From contig NZ_FMDM01000015.1 of assembly GCF_900090105.1 (NCBI RefSeq), positions 121,686 through 185,685 of the forward strand: DNA of 64,000 bases, in the 5' to 3' direction. Origin of the DNA: Micromonospora humi (lineage in GTDB: Bacteria > Actinomycetota > Actinomycetes > Mycobacteriales > Micromonosporaceae). The first letter of the stretch is position 1; the number at the start of each line of letters is the position of its first letter. Shown here in pieces: positions 42,920 through 50,548 of the stretch. Below the pieces are notes generated by a model. It worked only from the letters and a program-made list of their open reading frames with translations. It had not been told where the DNA came from and searched no databases. The translations under genes and the position numbers were made by a program.

Positions 42920-43776
42920 GCGTCGTAGCCTCCGTTCACCAGCCCCAGCCGGATCAGATCGGTCAGTGGCTCGGAGATGCTGCACGAGCCGTACCCGACC
43001 CAGAGCGGGCGCGGAGCCTCGCGCCGGGCCCGGGCCGACTCGACCACCCGCAGCGGATCGGTGGCGGCCAGCAGCTCGGCCACCCCGTCCACCTCGGTGC
43101 CGTCGACGGCGGCCAGCGTGGCGGCCAGCACGTTGACGAAGCCGTGGTGGGTGAAGCCGGTCTCCGGGTCGCGGTGCCGGATCGCGTGGTGCAGCCCGGC
43201 GGTGAGCTTGAACGGCAGGTCCCGCTCGCGGCAGGCGCAGATCACGGCGGCCAGCTCGACCGGCGTCGGGAACAGCTCGGCGGCCAGCCCGCCGGTGCGG
43301 AACTTGGCCGCCACCGGCAGCCCGTCGGCGCGTGCCCGCGCGAGCGAGTCCAGCGCGCCCATCAGCCCGAAGGTCAGCGGGATCTCCGCGTAGACGGCGG
43401 TGCCGTCGAGCCGGCCGGCGAGCGCGATCAGCTCGGCCAGGCCGGGCTGCGGGTCCTCGCCGCGTTTGGCGACCGGCGCCTCGACCTGCCGGGCGGTGAC
43501 GCCGTCGGGCGTCAGTGCCGACAGCGCGGCGGGCAGCTGGTCGAGGCCGGTGTCACCGATCAGCCCGATGACGAGGCCCGGCTCGACCAGGCCGCTGAGC
43601 GCGCCGCGCTGGATCTCCGAGGCGGGCAGCAGCAGCGGGCCGACCAGGTCGGCGTACCAGGCGTCGCGGTACCGGCGGTGCGCGGCCACCGCGTCGGGCA
43701 GTGCGGCGTTGCCCGGGGGGAAGACCGCGGCGTCGTCCACCAGGCCGGCGAGGAGGCGGGGCACCTGCGTTGACAC
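42916..43776 (-). CDS. Conserved protein of unknown function in tyrosine-catabolism operon
   Basis: This 286-residue protein starts at GTG 43776 and is translationally coupled to fahA. It begins VPRLLAGLVDDAAVFPPGNA, followed by HRRYRDAWYADLVGPLLLPA. The middle has an alpha/beta rhythm (VIGLIGDTGLDQLPAALSAL, VYAEIPLTFGLMGALDSLAR) and VAAKFRTGGLAAELFPTPVE then LPFKLTAGLHHAIRHRDPET, which carries two His residues and could be an active or metal site. The C-terminus has VGYGSCSISEPLTDLIRLG. The layout suggests a TIM-barrel-like soluble enzyme, but I recognise no named family. Position in the homogentisate pathway makes an isomerase or accessory role plausible; this is inference only. Confidence 0.85.
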   Translation of the reverse strand: MSTQVPRLLAGLVDDAAVFPPGNAALPDAVAAHRRYRDAWYADLVGPLLLPASEIQRGALSGLVEPGLVIGLIGDTGLDQLPAALSALTPDGVTARQVEAPVAKRGEDPQPGLAELIALAGRLDGTAVYAEIPLTFGLMGALDSLARARADGLPVAAKFRTGGLAAELFPTPVELAAVICACRERDLPFKLTAGLHHAIRHRDPETGFTHHGFVNVLAATLAAVDGTEVDGVAELLAATDPLRVVESARARREAPRPLWVGYGSCSISEPLTDLIRLGLVNGGYDA

Positions 43777-43869
43777 GAGACAAGAATGTACGGGACGCTA
43801 CGAGGAACGGACAACCGCGTCCGATTATCGGACGCCACCGGCCGGAGACGGGACATAACGGGAGGCGAA
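43777..43869. promoter_or_regulatory. Divergent promoter between homogentisate dioxygenase and FAH operons
   Basis: This 93-bp gap between the GTG of the unknown/FAH operon and the ATG of hmgA contains the less GC-rich run GAGACAAGAATGTACGGGAC (43776-43795) and CGTCCGATTATCGGACG at 43818-43834. The latter is a perfect palindrome (CGTCCGAT-T-ATCGGACG), a strong operator candidate for a shared regulator. A ribosome site GGGAGGCG (43859-43866) precedes hmgA. Confidence 0.55.
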
Positions 43870-45036
43870 ATGCCCTACTACCGCAGCGTGGGCGAGGTGC
43901 CCCGCAAACGCCACACCCAGTTCCGGCAGCCCGACGGCACGCTCTACGCGGAGGAGCTGGTCGGCCAGGAGGGCTTCTCCTCCGACTCGTCGCTGCTCTA
44001 CCACCGCCACGCGCCGACCGCGATCCTCGCCGCCGAGGAGTTCGCCCCGCCCACCGTCACGCGGGTGCCGAACCTGCCGCTCAAGCCGCGCCACCTGCGC
44101 ACCCACAAGCTCGACGGCACCGGCGCGGACCCGGTGCTCGGCCGGCAGTACCTGCTCGCCAACGACGACGTCCGGATCGCGTACGTGCTCGCCGACCGGC
44201 CCTCGCCGCTGTTCCGCGACGCCACCGGCGACCACTGCCTCTACCTGGAGTCCGGCTCGATGCGGGTGGAGTCGCCGTTCGGCGTGCTCGACGCGGTGGC
44301 CGGCGACTACGTGGTCATCCCCACCTCGACCATCCACCGCCTGGTCCCGACCGGCGACGAGCCGACCCGGCTGCTCGCGGTCGAGGCGGCCGGCCACATC
44401 GGCCCGCCCAAGCGCTACCTCTCCGTCCGCGGGCAGTTCCTGGAGCACTCGCCCTACTGCGAGCGCGACGTCCGCGGGCCGGACACCCCGCTGCTCGTCG
44501 ACGGCGAGGAGGTCGAGGTGCTGGTCAAGCACCGGCGCGGATGGACGAGGTACGTCTACGCCCACCACCCGTTCGACGTGGTCGGCTGGGACGGGCACCT
44601 GTACCCGTGGGCGTTCTCCATCCACGACTTCGAGCCGATCACCGGGCGGATCCACCAGCCGCCGCCGGTGCACCAGACGTTCCAGGGCCCGAACTTCGTG
44701 ATCTGCTCGTTCGTGCCGCGCAAGGTCGACTACCACCCGGCCGCGATCCCGGTGCCGTACAACCACCACAACGTCGACTCCGACGAGATGCTCTTCTACA
44801 CCGGCGGCAACTACGAGGCCCGGCGCGGCTCCGGCATCGAGCAGGGCTCGATCTCGCTGCACCCGTCCGGCTTCACCCACGGCCCACAGCCGGGCGCCGC
44901 CGAGCGGTCCATCGGGGCGGACTTCTTCGACGAGCTGGCGGTCATGGTGGACACGTTCCGCCCGCTGGACCTCTGCGACGCGGGCACCGCCTGCGAGGAC
45001 GACGGCTACGCCTGGACCTGGGCGCGCCAGCCCTGA
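43870..45036 (+). CDS. hmgA: Homogentisate 1,2-dioxygenase
   Basis: This 388-residue cupin-fold Fe(II) enzyme starts at ATG 43870 behind GGGAGGCG. It begins MPYYRSVGEVPRKRHTQFRQ. The iron-binding region near residue 300 is PYNHHNVDSDEMLFYTGGNY (His and Glu ligands), with the last His in SLHPSGFTHGPQPG. GPNFVICSFVPRKVDYHPAA is typical of the family. It opens homogentisate to maleylacetoacetate. The next enzyme needed is an isomerase to fumarylacetoacetate, which FAH then cleaves. Divergent from FAH and its partner. A bidirectional hairpin follows. Confidence 0.96.
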   Translation: MPYYRSVGEVPRKRHTQFRQPDGTLYAEELVGQEGFSSDSSLLYHRHAPTAILAAEEFAPPTVTRVPNLPLKPRHLRTHKLDGTGADPVLGRQYLLANDDVRIAYVLADRPSPLFRDATGDHCLYLESGSMRVESPFGVLDAVAGDYVVIPTSTIHRLVPTGDEPTRLLAVEAAGHIGPPKRYLSVRGQFLEHSPYCERDVRGPDTPLLVDGEEVEVLVKHRRGWTRYVYAHHPFDVVGWDGHLYPWAFSIHDFEPITGRIHQPPPVHQTFQGPNFVICSFVPRKVDYHPAAIPVPYNHHNVDSDEMLFYTGGNYEARRGSGIEQGSISLHPSGFTHGPQPGAAERSIGADFFDELAVMVDTFRPLDLCDAGTACEDDGYAWTWARQP

Positions 45037-45040
45037 CGTA

Positions 45041-45076
45041 CGACGAAAGGGGCCGCGCGGACGCGGCCCCTTGTCG
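45041..45076. terminator. Bidirectional hairpin between hmgA and alcohol dehydrogenase
   Basis: CGACGAAAGGGGCCGCG (45041-45057) pairs with CGCGGCCCCTTGTCG (45062-45076) around a CGGA loop, a stem of at least 13 bp with a small bulge. It lies between convergent stops, with AAA before and TT after the GC core, and so can serve both genes. Confidence 0.85.
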
Positions 45077-45087
45077 TGTGTCGATCG

Positions 45088-46128
45088 TCAGAACGTCGAG
45101 GCGTCGATGACGAAGCGGTAGCGCACGTCGGACGCGAGCACCCGCTCGTACGCCTCGTTGATCTTCTCGGCTCCGATCACCTCGATCTCGGCACCCAGCC
45201 CGTGCTCGGCGCAGAAGTCGAGCATCTCCTGGGTCTCGGCGATGCCGCCGATCATCGAGCCGGCGAACGACCGCCGGGCCGGGATCAGCGAGAACGCGCG
45301 CACCGACAGCGGGTCCTCCGGGGCGCCCACGTTCACCAGCGTGCCGTCCACGGCCAGCAGCCCCAGGTAGGCGTCCAGGTCGATGGACGCGCTGACGGTG
45401 TTGACGATCAGGTCGAACGAGCCGGCCAGGTCGGTGAAGGTCGACTCGTCGGAGGTGGCGAAGTAGTGGTCGGCGCCGAGCCGGAGCCCGTCCTCCCGCT
45501 TCTTCAGCGACTGGGACAGCACCGTCACCTCGGCACCCATGGCGTGGGCCAGCTTCACGGCCATGTGGCCGAGGCCGCCCATGCCGACCACGGCCACCCG
45601 CTTGCCCGGGCCGGCGTTCCAGTGCCGCAGCGGCGAGTAGGTGGTGATGCCGGCGCAGAGCAGCGGCGCGGCGGCGTCCAGCTCGATGCCGTCCGGGATC
45701 CGCAGCACGAAGCCCTCGGTCACCACGATGGCCTGCGCGTAGCCGCCCTGGGTCGGCTTGCCGTCCCGGCCGACCGCCCCGTACGTGCCGATGTTGCCCT
45801 TGAGGCAGTACTGCTCCAGGCCCTTGCGGCAGTTGTCGCACTCCCGGCAGGAGTCGACCATGCAGCCGACGCCCACCCGGTCGCCGACGGCGAACTTCGT
45901 CACCGCGGAGCCGACCTCGCGCACCACGCCGGCGATCTCGTGGCCGACGACGATCGGGTAGGTGGTCGGGCCCCACTCGCTGCGCGCGGTGTGGATGTCG
46001 GAGTGGCAGATGCCGGCGAACTTGATGTCGATGAGGACGTCGTCCGGTGCGAGGTCCCGCCGCTCGATCGTGGTCGGCGTGAGCGGGTCGGTCGCGGAGG
46101 TGGCCGCGTAGGCGTTGACGGTGAGCAT
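45088..46128 (-). CDS. Zinc-dependent NAD(P) alcohol dehydrogenase (YahK/CAD-like)
   Basis: This 346-residue medium-chain dehydrogenase starts at ATG 46128. The catalytic zinc is bound by Cys in KFAGICHSDIHTAR and by VVGHEIAGVVREVG. The structural zinc is held by four Cys in VDSCRECDNCRKGLEQYC. The Rossmann nucleotide motif is VAVVGMGGLGHMAVKLAHAM. It resembles cinnamyl-alcohol/YahK-type aldehyde reductases that reduce a range of aldehydes with NADPH. The sequence GGYAQAIVVTEGFVLRIPDG fits that subgroup. It begins nine bases after the TPR gene's stop and is probably cotranscribed with it; the physiological aldehyde is unknown. Confidence 0.93.
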   Translation of the reverse strand: MLTVNAYAATSATDPLTPTTIERRDLAPDDVLIDIKFAGICHSDIHTARSEWGPTTYPIVVGHEIAGVVREVGSAVTKFAVGDRVGVGCMVDSCRECDNCRKGLEQYCLKGNIGTYGAVGRDGKPTQGGYAQAIVVTEGFVLRIPDGIELDAAAPLLCAGITTYSPLRHWNAGPGKRVAVVGMGGLGHMAVKLAHAMGAEVTVLSQSLKKREDGLRLGADHYFATSDESTFTDLAGSFDLIVNTVSASIDLDAYLGLLAVDGTLVNVGAPEDPLSVRAFSLIPARRSFAGSMIGGIAETQEMLDFCAEHGLGAEIEVIGAEKINEAYERVLASDVRYRFVIDASTF

Positions 46129-46137
46129 CCGAATTTC

Positions 46138-47136
46138 CTACCCCCGGCGGAACGCGGCGAACCCGGCGACCACCGTGGCGGTGATCGCACCCACAAGCGG
46201 CCACGGGCCGCCGACCAGGGCGTACAGCGCCAACAGCACCGGTGCCGCGGCCACCGCGTAGACGGCCGTCGACAGCCCGCGCGACATCGCGTCGCGCACC
46301 CCGGGCAACCGGGACGCGGGCAGGCCCGCCAGCAGCCCGACCCCGACCGCCGCCAGCGCGGCGAGCAGCCGGGACGCGCCCGGCGCGGCCGGGGCCAGCG
46401 CGGCGACCAGCACGGTGAGCACCAGCGACCAGCCGGCGGCGGACAGCACCAGCCGGCGCAGGCCGGTGTCGGCGGTCCGCACCGGGTCGGGGCCGGTCGG
46501 GGAGATGTCGGCCACCGCGGTGAGGTGCTCCAGCGCCTCCGCGTAGCGACGCCGCTCCAGCCGCGCCACCCCCGGGTCCTGCCCCGCCCCGGCCAGCTCC
46601 GGACCCAGTCGCAACGCCTCCCGGTAGGCCCGCTCGGCCAGGTCGAACAGCTCCAGCCGTACCGAGACCAGGCCGAGCACGAGGTGCGCCTCCGGCTCGT
46701 CCGGGGCCAGCTCGACACCCCGCCAGGCCGCGTCCAGCGCCGGCTGCCCGTTGCGCGCGGCGGAGAGGATCGCGGCGGCGCTGCGCTGCGCGTACGCGTC
46801 GGCGGGGCCGAGTGCCAGGATCTCCTCGGCGGTGCCGGCGGCGGCCTTCCAGCGCTCCAGGTCGAGCAGCGCGAGCCCGCGTGTCACCAGCGCCGGCACG
46901 GTGCCCGGAGCAGCCGAGACGGCCGCCTCGGCCACGGTGAGCGCCTCGGCGGGACGGTCGGCGGCGAGCTGCATCCGGGCCAGCATGGTCAGCGCCTCAA
47001 GATGCGCGGGCTCCGTGGCGATCAACGCGGTGAGCTCGCCGATCCCCTCGTCGTAGCGGCCCAGCTCGGCGAGGAGGTGGGCGCGTTGCAGGAAACCGTC
47101 GGCGGCGGACTGGTCTTCGGCGGCGTCACTGGGCAT
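46138..47136 (-). CDS. TPR protein with C-terminal membrane segments
   Basis: This 332-residue protein starts at ATG 47136. The N-terminal two-thirds holds tetratricopeptide repeats: HLLAELGRYDEGIGELTALI, EALTMLARMQLAADRPAEAL, GTVPALVTRGLALLDLERWK, AHLVLGLVSVRLELFDLAER. The last approximately 110 residues contain hydrophobic stretches (LVLSAAGWSLVLTVLVAALA, LLAALAAVGVGLLAGL, STAVYAVAAAPVLLALYALV, LVGAITATVVAGFAA), so it is a tail-anchored membrane protein with a cytosolic TPR scaffold. The partner is unknown. The next gene encodes an alcohol dehydrogenase. The in-frame extension to 47697 overlaps the SARP gene and is not coding. Confidence 0.87.
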   Translation of the reverse strand: MPSDAAEDQSAADGFLQRAHLLAELGRYDEGIGELTALIATEPAHLEALTMLARMQLAADRPAEALTVAEAAVSAAPGTVPALVTRGLALLDLERWKAAAGTAEEILALGPADAYAQRSAAAILSAARNGQPALDAAWRGVELAPDEPEAHLVLGLVSVRLELFDLAERAYREALRLGPELAGAGQDPGVARLERRRYAEALEHLTAVADISPTGPDPVRTADTGLRRLVLSAAGWSLVLTVLVAALAPAAPGASRLLAALAAVGVGLLAGLPASRLPGVRDAMSRGLSTAVYAVAAAPVLLALYALVGGPWPLVGAITATVVAGFAAFRRG

Positions 47137-47183
47137 CCCGGCGAGCCTAGCCGCCCGGGTCCGTCCCGTACCGGCCGGCGCGG

Positions 47184-48536
47184 TCAGGCGCTGCGGCAGG
47201 GCGCGTCCGCCCGGCCCCCGCAGGTGCCGAGGCTGCACCACCGCCGCAGGCCGCTCCCGTCGAGGAACAGCCACCCGCAGCGCTCGTCCGGGCAGGCCCG
47301 GACGGTGAGTCGGCCCGGGTCGGCGAGCAGGTGCGCGCCACTGAACGCGACGGCGTGCAGCGGCAGCCGCAGCCCGGCCGTCAGGTCGGCCCGCCAGCGA
47401 CCGCGCCCGTCCGCCGCACGGCGGAACACCATCGTCCGGGCGGCCGCCTCGGCAGCCCGGGCGACCGCGTCGAAGGCCCGGTGGTCGGCCGGATCGACGA
47501 GGCTGGCGTAGAGGGCGGCGCGGAACGCACGGGCCTCGGCGAGCACCGCCTCGGCCGTGGCCGGGTCCCGTCGGGCGAGGTGCAGCAGGCGGTTGACGGC
47601 GACCTCGTCGGCGAGCCCGGCATGACCGCTCCAGACGGCGAGGGTCCGGTAGCCGCGCAGCCACTCGGCGCCGGGCAGTGGGGATTCCCTGCCCCACCCG
47701 GCCAGGGTGTTGCAGAAGTCCAGCGCCGGATGCCCGCCGACGCTCCAGGGGAGGTTCTCGTCGCGGACCCGTACCTCGTACACCGGCCGACCGGTCCGGT
47801 CGAGCCGGTCGTCCCCGTCCAGCACGCGGCGGTGCACCTCGCGCAGCCGCGGCCCCGGCTCGACGCCGAAGTCCGCCCTCAGCAGCTCCCGGGTGGTGCG
47901 GTACAGCCGCGACGCCTCGGCCCGGCGGTTCCCCCGGTAGAGGGCGGTCATCAGCACCGCCACCAGCTGTTCCCGAACGGGATACCGGTCGGCCAACGGC
48001 ATCAGCTCCGCGATGACGTGCGCGTGCTGGCCCAGCGCGAGCTGCGCCTCGGCCCGTAGCTCCACGGCGACCAGCCGCAGTTCCTCGACCGTGCCGTGCA
48101 ACCGGTCACGCAGTTCGCCGTCCGCGGCGTCGGCGAGCAGCGGCCCACGCCAGAGGGCGAGCCCTCGGTCGAGCAACCGCGCCCGCTCGGCGGGGTCGGC
48201 GGCCACACCGGCCGCCCGGACCAGCGCGCCGAACTCGTCGACGTCGACGCTGATCCCCTCCCCCTCGACGGCGTAGCCCTCACCCCGGGTGCTGATCCGC
48301 ACCCCGTACGGCTTCAACGCACCCCGTAACCGGCCGACGTACGTCTGCACCGCGCCGCGCGCGGCAGCCGGCGGCCGGCCGTTCCACAGCAGGTCGATGA
48401 GGCGGTCCGTGGGCACCACCCGACCGGTGTCGAGCAGCAGCATCCCGAGCAGGCAGCGTTCCTGCCGCCGGCTGCCGATCTCGACGGGCCGGCCGTCGTG
48501 GCGGGCCTCGAACGGCCCGAGCAGGCGGAATTCCAT
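47184..48536 (-). CDS. Chimeric SARP (BTAD) - ABATE/CGNR zinc-finger regulator
   Basis: This 450-residue protein starts at ATG 48536 (an upstream ATG at 48575 also fits). Residues 1-95 are the SARP winged HTH (MEFRLLGPFEARHDGRPVEI, RRQERCLLGMLLLDTGRVVP) and 95-250 are BTAD (GVRISTRGEGYAVEGEGISV ... LREVHRRVLDGDD). From about 270 an ABATE domain appears (WSVGGHPALDFCNTLAGWGR ... LRGYRTLAVWSGHAGLADE), and the C-terminus is a CGNR-type finger, RACPDERCGWLFLDGSGLRR then WCSLGTCGGRADAPCR, where C-G-N-R reads C-G-G-R. The usual AfsR-like ATPase is replaced by this sensor. It is divergent from a secreted-protein gene at 48725, a likely target. Confidence 0.88.
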   Translation of the reverse strand: MEFRLLGPFEARHDGRPVEIGSRRQERCLLGMLLLDTGRVVPTDRLIDLLWNGRPPAAARGAVQTYVGRLRGALKPYGVRISTRGEGYAVEGEGISVDVDEFGALVRAAGVAADPAERARLLDRGLALWRGPLLADAADGELRDRLHGTVEELRLVAVELRAEAQLALGQHAHVIAELMPLADRYPVREQLVAVLMTALYRGNRRAEASRLYRTTRELLRADFGVEPGPRLREVHRRVLDGDDRLDRTGRPVYEVRVRDENLPWSVGGHPALDFCNTLAGWGRESPLPGAEWLRGYRTLAVWSGHAGLADEVAVNRLLHLARRDPATAEAVLAEARAFRAALYASLVDPADHRAFDAVARAAEAAARTMVFRRAADGRGRWRADLTAGLRLPLHAVAFSGAHLLADPGRLTVRACPDERCGWLFLDGSGLRRWCSLGTCGGRADAPCRSA

Positions 48537-48724
48537 GTCGAACAGGACGGTCCGGCCGGCCCGGGCGGTTGTCATCCGGCGGTGAGCGCACGGTCGGGCG
48601 CCCCCGCCGACCGACACGGAGCCGGGTCGGACGCCCCCGTCACCGCCCGTGCGCGGTGAGCCGGTGGTGATCCGCCCCGAGGACGCTGGGACCCGCCCTG
48701 ACCAGCAACACGGATGGAGTGAGC

Positions 48725-49255
48725 ATGCGTTTCAGCGGGATGAGTATCGCGGTGGCGTCGGTCGTGGCGGCCGTGGTCGCGGCCCTGCCCGGATCGGCGT
48801 CCGCCAGCGGGGGTGAACGCACGTCCGGCGCCTGGGTGCCGGCGCCGCAGGAGGCGTTCGAGATGCCGGCCGGCGCCCGGTGCGAGTTCGCGGTACGGGT
48901 CGAGCCGATCGTCGACGAGGTGCGGAAGCTGACCCTGGCGACCTACCCGGACGGCTCACCGAAGCGGGAACTGTTCACCGGCGCCCTCGTCGACCGGGTG
49001 ACCAACCTGGAGACCGGAGCCACCTCCACGGCGGACGCGAGCGGCACCTCGCTCGTCGTCTACGGCACCGACGGCTCGATGACCTGGTACGTCACCGGTC
49101 CGGTGCTGCTCGGCTTCCGGGAGGACGCGGGCACGCTGCCGAAGGGCCTGTGGATCGTCGACGGCCAGTTCCGGGTGGAGTTCACCCCGAGCTTCGACAA
49201 GACCATCACGATGCTCCACGGCACGACCCACAACGTCTGCACCGACGTCGACTGA
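48725..49255 (+). CDS. Secreted protein of unknown function, divergent from chimeric SARP
   Basis: This 176-residue protein has an ATG start at 48725 behind GGAGTG. The signal peptide is MRFSGMSIAVASVVAAVVAA with cleavage after SASA. The mature part is beta-rich with AGARCEFAVRVEPIVDEVRK, ELFTGALVDRVTNLETGATS and LLGFREDAGTLPKGLWIVDG, and two Cys (in ARCEF and HNVCTDVD) that could form a disulphide. No catalytic motif is seen. It resembles small exported proteins of actinomycetes lacking assigned function. Control by the adjacent SARP-CGNR regulator is inferred from the divergent layout. Confidence 0.82.
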   Translation: MRFSGMSIAVASVVAAVVAALPGSASASGGERTSGAWVPAPQEAFEMPAGARCEFAVRVEPIVDEVRKLTLATYPDGSPKRELFTGALVDRVTNLETGATSTADASGTSLVVYGTDGSMTWYVTGPVLLGFREDAGTLPKGLWIVDGQFRVEFTPSFDKTITMLHGTTHNVCTDVD

Positions 49256-49261
49256 TCCGGG

Positions 49262-49290
49262 CGCGGTGACCGGGGCCCCCGGTCACCGCG
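49262..49290. terminator. Perfect hairpin between convergent secreted-protein and ispF genes
   Basis: CGCGGTGACCGGGG (49262-49275) and CCCCGGTCACCGCG (49277-49290) are exact complements, but steric limits leave a stem of about 12-13 bp with a tiny loop. It lies six bases after one stop and just before the other, giving bidirectional termination. Confidence 0.8.
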
Positions 49291-49773
49291 TCAGTCCGCC
49301 GGCGCCTCGTACACCAGCGCCACCGCGATACCGGCCAGACCCTCGCCGCGCCCGGTGAAGCCGAGACCGTCGGTGGTCGCCGCGGACACCGTGACCGGTG
49401 CACCCACCGCCTCGGAGAGCACCCGCTGCGCCTCGTCCCGACGCGGCCCGATCTTGGGCCGGTTGCCGACCACCTGCACGGACACGTTGCCGATGGCGAA
49501 GCCCGCCGCCCGCACCCGGCGGGCGGACTCGGTCAGCAACGCCACCCCGGAGGCGCCGGCCCACTCCGGCTGGTCCACCCCGAAGTTCGCGCCCAGGTCG
49601 CCGAGGCCGGCGGCGGAGAGCAGCGCGTTGCAGGCGGCGTGCGCGGCCACGTCGGCGTCCGAGTGGCCGGCCAGGCCGTCCTGGTCGGGCCAGTGCAGGC
49701 CGGCGACCCAGCAGGGCCGCCCGGCCGCGAACGCGTGCACGTCGGTGCCGACAGCCACCCGAGGAACGATCAT
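49291..49773 (-). CDS. ispF: 2-C-methyl-D-erythritol 2,4-cyclodiphosphate synthase
   Basis: This 160-residue enzyme forms MEcPP from CDP-ME 2-phosphate in the MEP isoprenoid pathway. VGTDVHAFAAGRPCWVAGLH carries the zinc-binding Asp-x-His. GLAGHSDADVAAHAACNALL is the family signature with the third zinc His. GANFGVDQPEWAGASGV is the flexible substrate loop, and VSAATTDGLGFTGRGEGLAG the C-terminal cytidine-binding strand. The length is typical for this trimeric enzyme. It follows ispD with a gap of 26 bp, in the order carD-ispD-ispF used by many actinobacteria. It supplies isoprenoids, potentially also for the UbiA enzyme at 55820. Confidence 0.97.
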   Translation of the reverse strand: MIVPRVAVGTDVHAFAAGRPCWVAGLHWPDQDGLAGHSDADVAAHAACNALLSAAGLGDLGANFGVDQPEWAGASGVALLTESARRVRAAGFAIGNVSVQVVGNRPKIGPRRDEAQRVLSEAVGAPVTVSAATTDGLGFTGRGEGLAGIAVALVYEAPAD

Positions 49774-49799
49774 GACCAGAGGGTACGCGGGGCGCGCGG

Positions 49800-50495
49800 T
49801 CAGGCGCCGGTGGTCAGGAGGTGTTCGGCCAGGGCCAGGTCGAACGGGCGGGTGATCTTCAAGGCCAGTTCGGAGCCGGGTACGCAGAACACCGCCACGC
49901 CCTGCTTCTCCACCAGGCCGGCGTCGTCGGTGAGCGGGTCACCGGCCGCCCGGTGCGCGGCGGTCAGCACCGGCCGGCGGAAGCCCTGGGGCGTCTGCAC
50001 CGCCCGCAACGCCGACCGGTCGACCGTGCCGAGCACCCGCTCGGTGGCGTCGACCTCCTTGACCGTGTCGACCACCGGCAGCACCGGGATCACCGCGTCG
50101 CGCCCGTCGCGGATCGCCGCGGCCACCGACTCGACCAGCTCGGGTGGGGTGAGCGCCCGAGCGGCGTCGTGCACCAGGACGATCTCCGGCCCGGCGGGCA
50201 CGGCGGCGAGGGCGGCGGCCACGGACGCCTGGCGCTCGGCGCCGCCCGGCACCACCGTCACCGGCGCCACCGGCGCGAGCAGTGCCCGCACCGACTCGAC
50301 GTCGGCGGCCGGTGCGGCCACCACGATCGTGTGCACCGAGGGCGCGGCGGCGACGCGCCGGACGGCGTGCACCAGCAGGGGCTCGCCGGCGAGCGGTCGG
50401 AGCGCCTTGGGGGCGCCCGGCCCGAGGCGTACGCCGGCACCGGCCGCAGGAACGAGGACCGCGACGTCACCGCGCGGGTTGAGCTGCGCGGTCAC
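49800..50495 (-). CDS. ispD: 2-C-methyl-D-erythritol 4-phosphate cytidylyltransferase
   Basis: This 231-residue nucleotidyltransferase starts at GTG 50495. VAVLVPAAGAGVRLGPGAPK is the glycine-rich CTP loop with the catalytic Arg and Lys. VVPGGAERQASVAAALAAVP and EIVLVHDAARALTPPELVES carry the conserved Arg and the Asp-Ala-Ala-Arg segment. VPVVDTVKEV, then RAVQTPQGFRRPVL complete the family pattern (Thr/Lys and the TPQ motif). It joins MEP and CTP to give CDP-methylerythritol. Start spacing places it 53 bp after carD in the same operon. Confidence 0.96.
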   Translation of the reverse strand: MTAQLNPRGDVAVLVPAAGAGVRLGPGAPKALRPLAGEPLLVHAVRRVAAAPSVHTIVVAAPAADVESVRALLAPVAPVTVVPGGAERQASVAAALAAVPAGPEIVLVHDAARALTPPELVESVAAAIRDGRDAVIPVLPVVDTVKEVDATERVLGTVDRSALRAVQTPQGFRRPVLTAAHRAAGDPLTDDAGLVEKQGVAVFCVPGSELALKITRPFDLALAEHLLTTGA

Positions 50496-50548
50496 GTCGC
50501 GGTCCTCGGTTTCGTTCGCTGTGGTGCGGGTAGAGGCAGAGTTGCGGA

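Noticed and set aside
45076..47511. 811-codon plus-strand open frame across alcohol dehydrogenase, TPR and SARP genes
   Set aside because: It spans three genes encoded on the other strand and ends in low-complexity sequence; it is not coding.
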